Assembly: GCA_035426385.1 (NCBI GenBank)
Contig: DAOLZQ010000006.1
Span: 1-64,000, forward strand
Direction of reading: 5' to 3'
Length of the DNA stretch: 64,000 bases
Source of the DNA: Parvibacillus sp035426385
Lineage (GTDB): Bacteria; Bacteroidota; Bacteroidia; Chitinophagales; Saprospiraceae
Shown here: positions 15,968 through 24,594 of the stretch, piece by piece
How the letters are laid out: every line of letters starts with the position of its first letter
Position numbering within the stretch: position 1 is the first letter of the stretch
Notes under the pieces: generated by a model
Told to the model about the DNA's origin: nothing
Database searches by the model: none
What the model saw: only the letters and a program-made list of their open reading frames with translations
Made by a program: the position numbers and the translations under genes

Positions 15968-17520
15968 TCGCCTATGAGTTGGAATTCAGTTCTTCTATTT
16001 TTTGCTTTACAAGCCGGAGTATCATTAGATTCGCAACCTACTACCGGTTTACTCTTTCCATTACCGACGATGACAAATCTATTGGGATCCATTCCGTAAG
16101 TGCTGGATAGATAGTCAGCAACGGACTGAGCTCTTTTCCTGGAAAGTTCAATATTAGAAAGATCCTTTCCTACATTATCCGTATTTCCCTCAATACGCAC
16201 CCTGCTGGTAGCAAATGCTTTTGCTATATCAGCAAACTGTAAGTCAATTAAGTTCTTAGCATTTTCATCAAGTTTAAACACGCCTGTAGAAAATGTGATA
16301 CTAATGGGTTTTGTTGCTTTGGCATCAGCAGTTCTTTGCTCACTTGTGGCCGGATTAAACTTAACTGTACCTTCACCTTCTTGTGCTGGTCCACTCAAGT
16401 TGGAGCCAGTGACAGCACCAATATAAGCTAGAGAGCGCCAGTGTGGACGTGAAGTCTTTGCCAGGCCCAGTGATTCATACATATCCCCCATTTTGGTATA
16501 CAAGCCCTCTCCTGTGATACCCTTATAATTGGGATTTAACCCAAAGTAATTTTGATTATCTCCATGATTGGCTAGTTTAAGTCCATCGAGCATACCCAAC
16601 ATTTCATCCTTACTCAGATTGAGGCTGCTGGCAGCTGCTGCGACAGCTTTAGCTTTGCTGTCCGGATTAGTATTGATCTCTCCTACAGCTTTCATCCAGC
16701 CATCATAAAATTTTTGAATTTTATCTTTATTGGCATTAATCCAGGCCTTCTTACCCATGAAAACATCAGCTATTATATTGGAAGCAGTAACTGTTGATTC
16801 GAGCACGTGTGAACCGGGAACTGCAGCCAGGGATGGCCCTGAATCCCATACTACAGAAGCATCTACTTTACCACTTTTGAATGCAGTCTCTGCATCTGCA
16901 GTAGTCAGAACATCTATCATGTCAATATCAGTAGTCTTCATGCCACCTGCATCAAGCATAAATAACAGAAGTGTCTGAGAAGGTGTTGATGGCGTAACTG
17001 CCACTTTTTTACCCCTTAAATCATTGATACTTTTAATATTTCGTTTTGCGACCACTGCATCAGCACCTCTGGACCAATCCAATTGCATCACGACCTGAGG
17101 ATCAAATGCTTTTAAACCATCCATTTCGGTTGCCATAGCACTTGTCTCATTATTGAAGAGATTTACCTGATCCGCTCTGAAAGCCTGTCTGGAACCATCG
17201 AAATCGTCTATAATTATGAACTTAACTTTTAGACCGTAATCTTTATAAAATCTAGATTGATCGTTTGGCTCTAAGCCATTGTTAAAATAAATACCCGGCA
17301 CTGCATTACCAAAAGTAAATAGTTGGACGTTTAGAACGTCTTTATCCCCTGAGAGGACTTTTCCGGAATTAACGGTGGAAGAGTTTGCCTCATCACCATT
17401 GGATTGGATCTTGTCAATCATCCCGCTTTTTTGTAATAAATATCTTCCGCCAAAGATAATAGCTGCAAGGATGATTAAAACAATTAGGAGTCTTGAAAAA
17501 GGAGTTAATCTGGTTGCCAT
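15964..17520 (-). CDS. ABC substrate-binding protein (SsuA/NMT1-like) fused to an OmpA peptidoglycan-binding domain
   Basis: The product has 518 residues. An N-terminal hydrophobic segment (about 7-27, LLIVLIILAAIIFGGRYLL) has no clear cleavage site or lipobox and probably anchors the protein in the inner membrane. Residues about 60-355 match NMT1/SsuA-type binding proteins (for example INDLRGKKVAVTPSTPSQ and VDASVVWDSG). From about 404 to the end is an OmpA-type domain with D448 in GNTDNVG and the Arg pair of KNRRTEF, the residues that bind diaminopimelate in OmpA. It could thus tie the importer to both inner membrane and cell wall. Annotation pipelines usually call such fusions phosphate-binding/OmpA proteins; phosphate is not implied here. 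Confidence 0.9.
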   Translation of the reverse strand: MATRLTPFSRLLIVLIILAAIIFGGRYLLQKSGMIDKIQSNGDEANSSTVNSGKVLSGDKDVLNVQLFTFGNAVPGIYFNNGLEPNDQSRFYKDYGLKVKFIIIDDFDGSRQAFRADQVNLFNNETSAMATEMDGLKAFDPQVVMQLDWSRGADAVVAKRNIKSINDLRGKKVAVTPSTPSQTLLLFMLDAGGMKTTDIDMIDVLTTADAETAFKSGKVDASVVWDSGPSLAAVPGSHVLESTVTASNIIADVFMGKKAWINANKDKIQKFYDGWMKAVGEINTNPDSKAKAVAAAASSLNLSKDEMLGMLDGLKLANHGDNQNYFGLNPNYKGITGEGLYTKMGDMYESLGLAKTSRPHWRSLAYIGAVTGSNLSGPAQEGEGTVKFNPATSEQRTADAKATKPISITFSTGVFKLDENAKNLIDLQFADIAKAFATSRVRIEGNTDNVGKDLSNIELSRKRAQSVADYLSSTYGMDPNRFVIVGNGKSKPVVGCESNDTPACKAKNRRTEFQLIGE

Positions 17521-17538
17521 ATAGTTTTGTTTAAAAAA

Positions 17539-18564
17539 TTATTCAAAAAAAGTATCGTATTGATTTCGATGATCTTGTTCTTTCATAGGTCGAGCTACAG
17601 GAGCGTCAAGATCTAAAATGTTGTCATCGTCATTTGCCTGCTGAATGATGCTGGTCTTCTCATTTCCCAACAATAGACTAGGGCCTTCTTTTTCCCATTT
17701 TTCGAGCATTTTAAGACCTTCTTCTTCAAAGACGCCATTTTGGAGGTCAACGCTGTCCATAAAGTTGTTTGACATTTCCATAAACCGGTCCATTTCCCCC
17801 ACTTTTGCACTTACGTCATCAGCAATTGCTTCAAGTGCCTGATCAAACATCTCCTTCTTATCCTTATCACCTGCCATAACATTCATAGCAGATTTCATTG
17901 CTGAGTGGCTGGCCATGATGGCAGCACGTTCCTGTTCCTTGACCATAACCTGATCTTCGATATCCTCCTTCATGATCTCGGAGTTTTCTTTCATCTTACC
18001 CAAGACGCGGTATAAAATTTCCATTTTCTTATACAGATCTTCTAGTTTTACGTTAGAGTCTGTCAGTCGACCTGCCTGTCTCGATTTCAGAATCATCATT
18101 GATTCCTTGTTGTGTTCTCTAGCCTGGCTGGCCATACTCAGATTGGATTGAATTTCCTTCTTATTGTTAAGGATTATCTCTTGCAACTTATGCATTTGAC
18201 CCCGAAGCTTTGAAATCTGTTGCTCCATTTTACTGAGGTTATTTTTCAGATCCTCAACATATGACTTTAGGATACCAATGGGATCTATTTGTACAAAAAT
18301 TCCTGTGATCCAGCGCATTACACTTTTGTACATGTACCATACCAGATTACGCATCTTAGGATCGAGGACCATATAGATAATGGCGCCTAAGACCAGTAAT
18401 AGTCCTGCTAAATATAGTGTATTAGAAGCCAAAGTGATGAGAGTAGGAAGTATTCGATACAACACTAAAGCAAGTGCAGCCAAAACTCCTATGCCAATAA
18501 AGAGGCCTGTTTTACCCTCAGGTCGTTGCCAAAAAGTCTTAGACTTAAATGATTCATTATCCAT
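17539..18564 (-). CDS. Membrane-tethered PspA/ESCRT-III-like coiled-coil protein
   Basis: The product has 341 residues. Two predicted transmembrane helices (about 20-38 and 48-67) and an amphipathic stretch (70-93) are followed by a long helical region (about 98-270). The region after D94-P95 (DPIGILKSYVEDLKNNLSKM) resembles the start of PspA/Vipp1, where a DP motif opens the first coiled-coil helix. Further PspA-like features are the heptad-rich hairpin and the AIMASHSAMKSAMNVM segment. The tail is acidic and unstructured. PspA-type proteins bind or remodel membranes during stress. Assignment to that superfamily is inference. It lies 18 bases before the OmpA-fused binding protein and 6 bases after the first operon gene. 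Confidence 0.65.
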   Translation of the reverse strand: MDNESFKSKTFWQRPEGKTGLFIGIGVLAALALVLYRILPTLITLASNTLYLAGLLLVLGAIIYMVLDPKMRNLVWYMYKSVMRWITGIFVQIDPIGILKSYVEDLKNNLSKMEQQISKLRGQMHKLQEIILNNKKEIQSNLSMASQAREHNKESMMILKSRQAGRLTDSNVKLEDLYKKMEILYRVLGKMKENSEIMKEDIEDQVMVKEQERAAIMASHSAMKSAMNVMAGDKDKKEMFDQALEAIADDVSAKVGEMDRFMEMSNNFMDSVDLQNGVFEEEGLKMLEKWEKEGPSLLLGNEKTSIIQQANDDDNILDLDAPVARPMKEQDHRNQYDTFFE

Positions 18565-18570
18565 TGATAT

Positions 18571-19260
18571 TTATTTAATATAGGTTTTTATTCGGTCGAT
18601 ATCGCCCTTGATTTTCTCAGTAAGGGATTTGTAAGTAGTCATAAAATTAGCCTTTGCAGTTTCAATTTTCTCTTGTGACTTCCCAATATCATCCTTGAGA
18701 CTTGTAAGCTGGCTTTGATGTTCTTTGATTTCATTTTCCAATTTTGTCATCTGCTCAGTCTTACTCTGTATCTGGTCACTGAGTTGTTTCATATCATTCT
18801 TGCGCGTATCAATTTGCTTATTCCACTGTGCATCCACGGCATCGTTAAAATTATTGGACTCCGCTTCTAAAACAGTCAAATATTTTCCGGCACTTTGGAC
18901 TAAGATATCTGCATTTATTCCGGAGGCCTGAGCACCGGCGTATGCACTTAAGAACCGCGTTCGCTCATCCATACTAATATTTGCCAAAGCTTCTAAAGCT
19001 TTTTTAAACTCCAAATAATCAAATCCAGGCTGATTATTCTTCTCCAAACTATCAAACAACACTTTATAGAATTGATCTGTATAGGAACCAGGTATTGTAC
19101 CAGGTGCTGAATTTTTATCTATTGATTCTACAGAACTCACTGAAACGCTATTAGATTGATCAGTGCTGGTCGAAGTGCCGGAAGTTGAAGTGTTATCTAA
19201 ATTAGAATTGCCCGAATCAACAACAAAAATAGATTTCATTCTATTAAAAAAATCACTCAT
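18571..19260 (-). CDS. Coiled-coil protein of unknown function, first gene of the ABC/diiron-oxidase operon
   Basis: The product has 229 residues and no signal peptide or membrane segment. Residues about 20-50 are a Ser/Thr/Asn-rich linker, about 60-130 a helical domain (QFYKVLFDSLEKNNQPGFDY, then FKKALEALANISM), and about 140-225 a long coiled coil (QLSDQIQSKTEQMTKLENE). I do not recognise a family. Its place ahead of a membrane-tethered coiled-coil gene suggests a cytoplasmic partner that could assemble with it. No consensus promoter is visible in the 196 bases upstream. Confidence 0.7.
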   Translation of the reverse strand: MSDFFNRMKSIFVVDSGNSNLDNTSTSGTSTSTDQSNSVSVSSVESIDKNSAPGTIPGSYTDQFYKVLFDSLEKNNQPGFDYLEFKKALEALANISMDERTRFLSAYAGAQASGINADILVQSAGKYLTVLEAESNNFNDAVDAQWNKQIDTRKNDMKQLSDQIQSKTEQMTKLENEIKEHQSQLTSLKDDIGKSQEKIETAKANFMTTYKSLTEKIKGDIDRIKTYIK

Positions 19261-19456
19261 ATGCAGCTTTTACCCATACTAAACAACAATGTTAATAAAT
19301 AATTCAGGTACTTGAACTAAAAAAGACCAAAATACAACAATCACATATAAAATTAATGGATACCAAGACTAAACAGGAAGGGACAATTGGAAATCAATTG
19401 AAACAATTTTCAAGTTTAAGTTATTAACAAATATTATAAATCAAAACGTAAATCTT

Positions 19457-19924
19457 ATGAAATTGGCCAATCTCTTTACATTACTATTGACTGCAGGATT
19501 AATGCTGACAGCCTGCAAGAATGAAACTACACCTTCTGTTAAAATGGAAACTACGGCACCGATCGATGATCAAATGGTCATAGACACCTTCTCAACTATA
19601 CCTGGTGAGATCAAAAACTGCTCTTGTATGTTGGGAAACAGTTCAGACGAGATCAGTAATGGTAAATATGTATTTGTGGATGATAATGCCTCTATAGCAT
19701 TTATGAAGATAAAAGGAAACATGGAAACTTTAAAGCTGAGTCAGAGAGATACTACAGATAGTGGAAGTAAAAAGATCTTTGGTAATGATAATTACCAGGT
19801 TACAGTAGAACTTAGCCCAAAGACAAATGGAAATACCAAATCACAGGTAAACGGAACTATAAAAGTGCTTCGCAATGATAGGAAGGAAGTCACTCTGACT
19901 GTTCAAGGAACATGTGGTTGTTAA
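19457..19924 (+). CDS. Lipoprotein of unknown function
   Basis: The product has 155 residues with a lipoprotein signal (MKLANLFTLLLTAGLMLTAC). The mature part contains KNCSCMLGNSSDE and ends in CGC, so four cysteines could form disulfides or bind a metal. The centre is strand-rich (YVFVDDNASIAFMKIKG). I do not recognise the family. It is monocistronic and divergent from the ABC operon, with 196 bases between them. Confidence 0.7.
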   Translation: MKLANLFTLLLTAGLMLTACKNETTPSVKMETTAPIDDQMVIDTFSTIPGEIKNCSCMLGNSSDEISNGKYVFVDDNASIAFMKIKGNMETLKLSQRDTTDSGSKKIFGNDNYQVTVELSPKTNGNTKSQVNGTIKVLRNDRKEVTLTVQGTCGC

Positions 19925-19975
19925 CCAACATCATATAGTTAAATGCACATATAAGAAAAATTTTCATATAAATCT

Positions 19976-20005
19976 TTTGCTTGTTAAAGGAATTGTTTAG
20001 TTTTG
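19976..20005 (+). promoter_or_regulatory. Consensus Bacteroidota promoter for merR
   Basis: TTTG at 19976-19979 is separated by 18 bases from TAGTTTTG at 19998-20005, matching the -33/-7 pattern of the phylum's housekeeping sigma factor. The start codon is 66 bases further on. Confidence 0.75.
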
Positions 20006-20071
20006 TCGTGCAACCAGTTGAAAACAAATGGAATCTAAGTGTTTCCCAAAAGCATTTAGTAGCCTGAAAAT

Positions 20072-20410
20072 ATGGAAAACAGTATTTTAACAGACGAAAA
20101 ACTATACTACTCGATTAGCGAAGTAGCGGAGTACTTTAATGTCTCTACCTCGCTCATTAGGTACTGGGAAACTGAATTTACCTTCTTACGACCTCATAAG
20201 AATAGCAAGGGTGATCGTCGATTTACCCGCGCAAACATCGATCAAATCCAGATCATATTCGATTTGGTAAAGGAAAGGGGGTTTACACTTGAAGGAGCAA
20301 AAAAAGAGATCCGAGAGAGTAAGAAAAGGCTACAGACCAAACAAAAGCTAACTAATAAGTTGAAGAGTTTGAAACTCCAAATGGAAAAGTGGAGAGACCA
20401 ATTAGACTAA
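20072..20410 (+). CDS. MerR-family transcriptional regulator
   Basis: The product has 112 residues. The N-terminal winged helix-turn-helix reads YYSISEVAEYFNVSTSLIRYWE followed by the wing GDRRFTRANIDQIQIIFDLV. A dimerising coiled coil follows (KESKKRLQTKQ region), without a separate effector domain. Small MerR proteins of this shape are common in Bacteroidota; the target is unknown. It has its own consensus promoter and a strong terminator, so it is monocistronic. Confidence 0.9.
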   Translation: MENSILTDEKLYYSISEVAEYFNVSTSLIRYWETEFTFLRPHKNSKGDRRFTRANIDQIQIIFDLVKERGFTLEGAKKEIRESKKRLQTKQKLTNKLKSLKLQMEKWRDQLD

Positions 20411-20420
20411 ATTTTAGTAA

Positions 20421-20466
20421 AAAGAAAAAGCCTTTAAAGTTAGTTACTCTAAAGGCTTTTTCTTTT
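20421..20466 (+). terminator. Bidirectional intrinsic terminator between merR and hppA
   Basis: AAAAAGCCTTTA pairs with TAAAGGCTTTTT across a loop of about 12 bases, with T or A tracts on both sides, so it can serve the two convergent genes. Confidence 0.9.
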
Positions 20467-20482
20467 AGTCTACCGGATTAGC

Positions 20483-22711
20483 TTAATTCGGCTTAACCGG
20501 TAAGTCCTTTTGCATCATTTCGATTTTATCGGCTTTACCCATATCCTGGTTGTGTTGCGTTTTTAACTCATTAGTACCTAACATTGGTGCAATGACTAAT
20601 CCCACTAGACAGGTCAATTTGATCAAGATATTCATTGAAGGACCTGAGGTGTCTTTGAATGGATCACCTACAGTATCACCTGTGACAGCAGCCTTATGCG
20701 CATCAGAACCTTTATAAGTCATTTCTCCGTCTATCAATACGCCGGCTTCAAATGATTTCTTAGCATTATCCCATGCACCGCCTGCATTGTTCTGGAAGAT
20801 TGCCCATAGTACACCTGATACAGTCACACCAGCCATATAAGATCCCAGACATTCTGCTCCCATAATCAAAGCAACAATAATGGGTGTAATAATGGTAATA
20901 GCACCGGGAAGTAACATCTCTCGAAGTGCAGCCTTGGTTGATATTTCAACACAATGACCATATTCAGGCACTGCTGTTCCTTCTAGGATACCCGGAATTT
21001 CTCTGAACTGACGACGAACTTCCTTAACCATTTCCATAGCAGCTTTACCTACCGAGGCCATGGCAAGAGCAGAAAATACTACCGGAATCATAGCCCCTAT
21101 AAACAAAGCTGCAAGAACATCAGCCTTGAAGATGTTGATACCATCTATGCCTGTAAAGGTGACATAAGCTGCAAATAGGCCCAGTGCGGTTAAAGCAGCG
21201 GAAGCAATAGCGAAGCCCTTGCCAATAGCTGCCGTAGTATTACCTACGGAGTCAAGAATGTCGGTACGCATCCGAACTTCCTTGGGCAAATTACTCATTT
21301 CAGCTATACCACCTGCATTATCAGCGATAGGGCCAAAACCGTCTATTGCCAACTGCATTGCAGTAGTAGCCATCATGGCGGAGGCTGCAATAGCCACACC
21401 ATAAAATCCCGCTAATGAATAAGTAGACCATATCGCACCTGCAAAGAGAAGTATGGGACCCAGTGTTGACATCATTCCCGTAGAAAGTCCAGCTATAATG
21501 TTAGTAGCAGCACCTGTCGCAGACTTCTGTACGATATCTCTCACTGGCTTTTTATTTAGGCCGGTGTAGTATTCTGTAAGGTAAGAAATGGCACCTCCTA
21601 CTACAAGTCCGATTAGCACTGAATAGAATACATTCATTGGAGTAATGTGAACCAGTTCAGACACACCAAAAAACTTCATAGACATATCAGCCGGCAGTAG
21701 CCAGGGTATAATGAAAAAAGAAGAAATGGCAGTCAATATAATTGCGCCCCAGTTACCTCTGTTTAGTGCACTTTGTACAGCACCCTCTGATATTTTATCT
21801 TCTGATACCTTTACAAAGAAGGTACCAATAATTGAAAAAATTATTCCTAACCCGGCAATTAAAACCGGCAATAATATAGGTCCAAGACCTTTGAACTGGT
21901 CAGTAACCTGACCGCCCATATCGCGTATCAAATAATTTCCAAGTACCATAGCAGCCAGCATAGTGGCAACATATGAGCCAAATAAATCTGCACCCATACC
22001 TGCAACGTCTCCTACATTATCTCCCACATTATCAGCTATTGTAGCTGGATTTCGGGGATCATCCTCCGGAATGCCGGCTTCTACCTTACCTACTAGGTCT
22101 GCTCCTACATCAGCGGCCTTGGTATATATACCACCACCTACTCTAGCGAAAAGCGCAATAGACTCAGCACCAAGAGAAAAACCAGCTAAGGTCTCCAGTA
22201 GTCGGGTCATCTGCACAGTCGTATCCCATACTCCACCCTGTAACCAAATAAATAATATTGCAAAAAGTGAACTCAAGCCAAATACGGCCAGACCAGCTAC
22301 TCCAAGACCCATTACAGTACCTCCGGTGAAGGATACTTTCAGTGCCTTAGACAAACTCGTCCTGGCAGCCTCTGTGGTACGGACATTGGCGGCAGTAGCC
22401 ACACGCATTCCAATAAAGCCAGCTACACCGCTACATATTGCACCAATAACAAATGCAATTACAATAAACCAATGACTGGTATTAGTATAGAAAGATAAAA
22501 ATCCTAATGCAATCCCCGCTAATACGACGTAAATAGCTAAAATACGATATTCCGCTTTTAGGAAAGCCATAGCTCCTTCTCTGATGTGACGCGCAATTGT
22601 TATCATCGTATCATTGCCCTGATCTTGTTTATTGACCCAAATAAATTGAGTGTACATATATATGAGGGCTATGACACCAAAGAGAGGTAGTAAAAAGACT
22701 AATGATTCCAT
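20483..22711 (-). CDS. hppA: Membrane-bound ion-pumping pyrophosphatase, K+-dependent type
   Basis: The 742-residue polytopic protein (about 16 helices) couples hydrolysis of cytoplasmic pyrophosphate to H+ and/or Na+ export. The pyrophosphate site is GADLVGKVEAGIPEDDPRNP followed by ADNVGDNVGD. The motif GNTTAAIGKGFAI has Ala where K+-independent enzymes have Lys, which predicts K+ dependence. Which ion is pumped cannot be settled by eye; Bacteroidota include Na+,H+ co-pumping members. The ATG at 22711 gives the standard N-terminus (MESLVFLLPLFGVIALIY); upstream in-frame codons lie within the leader of a strong promoter. Confidence 0.96.
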   Translation of the reverse strand: MESLVFLLPLFGVIALIYMYTQFIWVNKQDQGNDTMITIARHIREGAMAFLKAEYRILAIYVVLAGIALGFLSFYTNTSHWFIVIAFVIGAICSGVAGFIGMRVATAANVRTTEAARTSLSKALKVSFTGGTVMGLGVAGLAVFGLSSLFAILFIWLQGGVWDTTVQMTRLLETLAGFSLGAESIALFARVGGGIYTKAADVGADLVGKVEAGIPEDDPRNPATIADNVGDNVGDVAGMGADLFGSYVATMLAAMVLGNYLIRDMGGQVTDQFKGLGPILLPVLIAGLGIIFSIIGTFFVKVSEDKISEGAVQSALNRGNWGAIILTAISSFFIIPWLLPADMSMKFFGVSELVHITPMNVFYSVLIGLVVGGAISYLTEYYTGLNKKPVRDIVQKSATGAATNIIAGLSTGMMSTLGPILLFAGAIWSTYSLAGFYGVAIAASAMMATTAMQLAIDGFGPIADNAGGIAEMSNLPKEVRMRTDILDSVGNTTAAIGKGFAIASAALTALGLFAAYVTFTGIDGINIFKADVLAALFIGAMIPVVFSALAMASVGKAAMEMVKEVRRQFREIPGILEGTAVPEYGHCVEISTKAALREMLLPGAITIITPIIVALIMGAECLGSYMAGVTVSGVLWAIFQNNAGGAWDNAKKSFEAGVLIDGEMTYKGSDAHKAAVTGDTVGDPFKDTSGPSMNILIKLTCLVGLVIAPMLGTNELKTQHNQDMGKADKIEMMQKDLPVKPN

Positions 22712-22801
22712 ATAATTTAAACTATTAATTTTCGTTTTAGAATGGTCGAGATCAAGGGTACATAAAGGCATTCGAAAAAACCCACACCTTGAAAACGGGT
22801 G

Positions 22802-22832
22802 CAAAACTACACTTAATCCTAAATATTACAAA
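22802..22832 (-). promoter_or_regulatory. Consensus promoter for hppA
   Basis: Read leftward, TTTG (22832-22829) is followed after exactly 19 bases by TAGTTTTG (22809-22802). The -7 element is identical to that of merR. The predicted transcript has a leader of roughly 85 bases before the ATG at 22711, which supports that start choice. Confidence 0.8.
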
Positions 22833-22842
22833 ATTACCCCAC

Positions 22843-23562
22843 TTATCTGGGTGATTCCTTCTCTTTAGGTGCTTGAAAAGCATCTAAAACGATTACAATT
22901 TCACCTTTGGTCGGTATTTTACCTGATTCCAGTTCGATAAGTAATTCGCCTAAAGTGCCTGCATGACAATGCTCATGAATCTTAGATATTTCTCTGATGA
23001 TGGCTGCCTTCCGCTCAGGACCGGCATGCTCCCCTAGTTCGCGAATGCATTTTATAAGACGAAATGGTGATTCGTATAAGACAACTGTTTGTGGTGAGGC
23101 AGTTATAATTTTAAGTCGGGTCATTCTTCCCTTTTTATGGGGCAAGAATCCTTCAAAATAAAACTTATCTACAGGTAGTCCACTCATGACGAGGGCGGGA
23201 ATAAGAGCTGTCGCACCAGGTAAGCATGTATAAGGGATCTTAGCTTCATTGCATTCTCGTGCAAGAAGAAATCCAGGGTCAGAGATACCAGGTGTTCCTG
23301 CATCAGAAATCAGCGCTATATCAGTGCCGGACTTTAATAATGATACGATTCCAGCTAAGGCCTGATGTTCATTGAAAGAATGAAAAGCACGCATGGGAGT
23401 TGTAATCTCATATTTCTTCAACAGTACGCCGGAGGTGCGAGTATCTTCAGCATATATAAATGCAACCTCTCGCAATATCCTAAGTGAGCGCAGCGTGATG
23501 TCTTCGAGATTTCCAATAGGTGTAGGGACGAAGTATAAAGTGCCGAGCTGGCTTTCAAGCAT
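22843..23562 (-). CDS. rsmI: 16S rRNA (cytidine(1402)-2'-O)-methyltransferase
   Basis: The product has 239 residues. It uses SAM to 2'-O-methylate C1402 in the ribosomal P site. Family motifs are LYFVPTPIGNLEDITLRSL, CLPGATALIPALVMSG and ALISDAGTPGISDPG. It belongs to a leftward set pssA-purS-rsmI: its start overlaps the end of purS by 8 bases. Confidence 0.95.
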   Translation of the reverse strand: MLESQLGTLYFVPTPIGNLEDITLRSLRILREVAFIYAEDTRTSGVLLKKYEITTPMRAFHSFNEHQALAGIVSLLKSGTDIALISDAGTPGISDPGFLLARECNEAKIPYTCLPGATALIPALVMSGLPVDKFYFEGFLPHKKGRMTRLKIITASPQTVVLYESPFRLIKCIRELGEHAGPERKAAIIREISKIHEHCHAGTLGELLIELESGKIPTKGEIVIVLDAFQAPKEKESPR

Positions 23563-23809
23563 TGTGAACAGTGAAGGAGAAGCTCTCCATTATCTTATTG
23601 GCCAATAACTTATTACAGGCTTCCTCGACTAAAGCACGGGCAGCGTCTTCATCTTCAGCCTCCAGTTCCATCTGGATGTGCTTACCCACTCTCACATTTG
23701 AAACCCCCATGATTCCCATGTGTGGCATATTGCCTGCTACAGTTTTACCTTGTGGATCGAGCAATTCCCTGAGCGGCATGACATCTATCTCAGCAATAAA
23801 TTTCATCAT
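23555..23809 (-). CDS. purS: Phosphoribosylformylglycinamidine synthase subunit PurS
   Basis: The 84-residue single-domain protein matches PurS (AEIDVMPLRELLDPQGKTV, then VSNVRVGKHIQMELE). PurS bridges PurL and the glutaminase PurQ in the three-subunit FGAM synthase of purine synthesis. The matching small PurL is encoded at 36394-38616, about 12.6 kb away; no purQ is in the window. I chose ATG at 23809 (another at 23806). It begins 1 base after the pssA stop and overlaps rsmI by 8 bases. Confidence 0.92.
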   Translation of the reverse strand: MMKFIAEIDVMPLRELLDPQGKTVAGNMPHMGIMGVSNVRVGKHIQMELEAEDEDAARALVEEACNKLLANKIMESFSFTVHNA

Positions 23810-23810
23810 A

Positions 23811-24518
23811 TTAAATTTTGACAAAGTTAGAAATAATCGATAAAAAGGTATAAGCTACTATGGTCGCTGACAGTGCTAGGACCGGATAGAAAACTAACAA
23901 AGCAAGTGAAATACCCGCCAAACTCATAAAATAAGGATTAAGCAAAGAAGATTTGGTGAATTTCAATTTGAAATGCTTCAATCTACAGTTCATAATCCAA
24001 GTAAAGTAAAGTACCGAAACAATAGTCACCCATGGGTGCTGTAAATAACCGATCAGCCTTTCATCACCATATCTGAGAATAAGTAGTAATCCAAAAAAGT
24101 ACATTGCCATGGGCGGAGTAGGCATTCCGAAAAAACTGTCTTTTTGATCTGTAGAGAGATTGAACTTAGCTAACCGATATGCCGCACTGGCAGTAAGGAC
24201 AAATACCCATAAATAGCTCCATAGATTACTTATCATAGTGACACGGAGGTCTATAGTGGATGCATATCCTAACAATACATACGCAATAGCTGCGGGTGCT
24301 ACTCCAAAGGAAACAACATCAGCCAGTGAATCTAATTGTACCCCAAGTGGGCTATCCACCTTAAGGGCTCTAGCAACCATGCCATCCAAAAAATCACATA
24401 AGAGTGAAACGCCGTGGAATATCAACGCAAACTCAAAACGTTCGTGCAATATGAAAACAATGGAGATACATCCACTAATCAAATTGAGCAAAGTCAGTAT
24501 ATTAGGCAATGATTTCAA
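23811..24518 (-). CDS. pssA: CDP-diacylglycerol--serine O-phosphatidyltransferase
   Basis: The product has 235 residues with about seven hydrophobic segments. The CDP-alcohol phosphatidyltransferase motif D-G-x-x-A-R-x8-G-x3-D-x3-D is visible as LDGMVARALKVDSPLG followed by QLDSLAD. It makes phosphatidylserine, the precursor of phosphatidylethanolamine, in the inner membrane. It is the first gene of the pssA-purS-rsmI set. Confidence 0.95.
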   Translation of the reverse strand: MKSLPNILTLLNLISGCISIVFILHERFEFALIFHGVSLLCDFLDGMVARALKVDSPLGVQLDSLADVVSFGVAPAAIAYVLLGYASTIDLRVTMISNLWSYLWVFVLTASAAYRLAKFNLSTDQKDSFFGMPTPPMAMYFFGLLLILRYGDERLIGYLQHPWVTIVSVLYFTWIMNCRLKHFKLKFTKSSLLNPYFMSLAGISLALLVFYPVLALSATIVAYTFLSIISNFVKI

Positions 24519-24594
24519 CGTACAGATTTGTATTTGGCCACAAAATAGATTTTTTAGCGTTCATAATTAACATGTACTATAAATCCGTTAAAAA

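Noticed and set aside
19384..19400. Two CAATTG copies 11 bases apart upstream of the 19457 lipoprotein, as a possible operator
   Set aside because: CAATTG is a short palindrome likely to recur by chance in AT-rich DNA; no third copy or regulator link is visible.
21963..22475. 170-codon rightward open frame inside hppA
   Set aside because: It is antisense to a highly conserved enzyme and its composition (Ala/Pro/Thr-rich) reflects the reverse complement of hppA.
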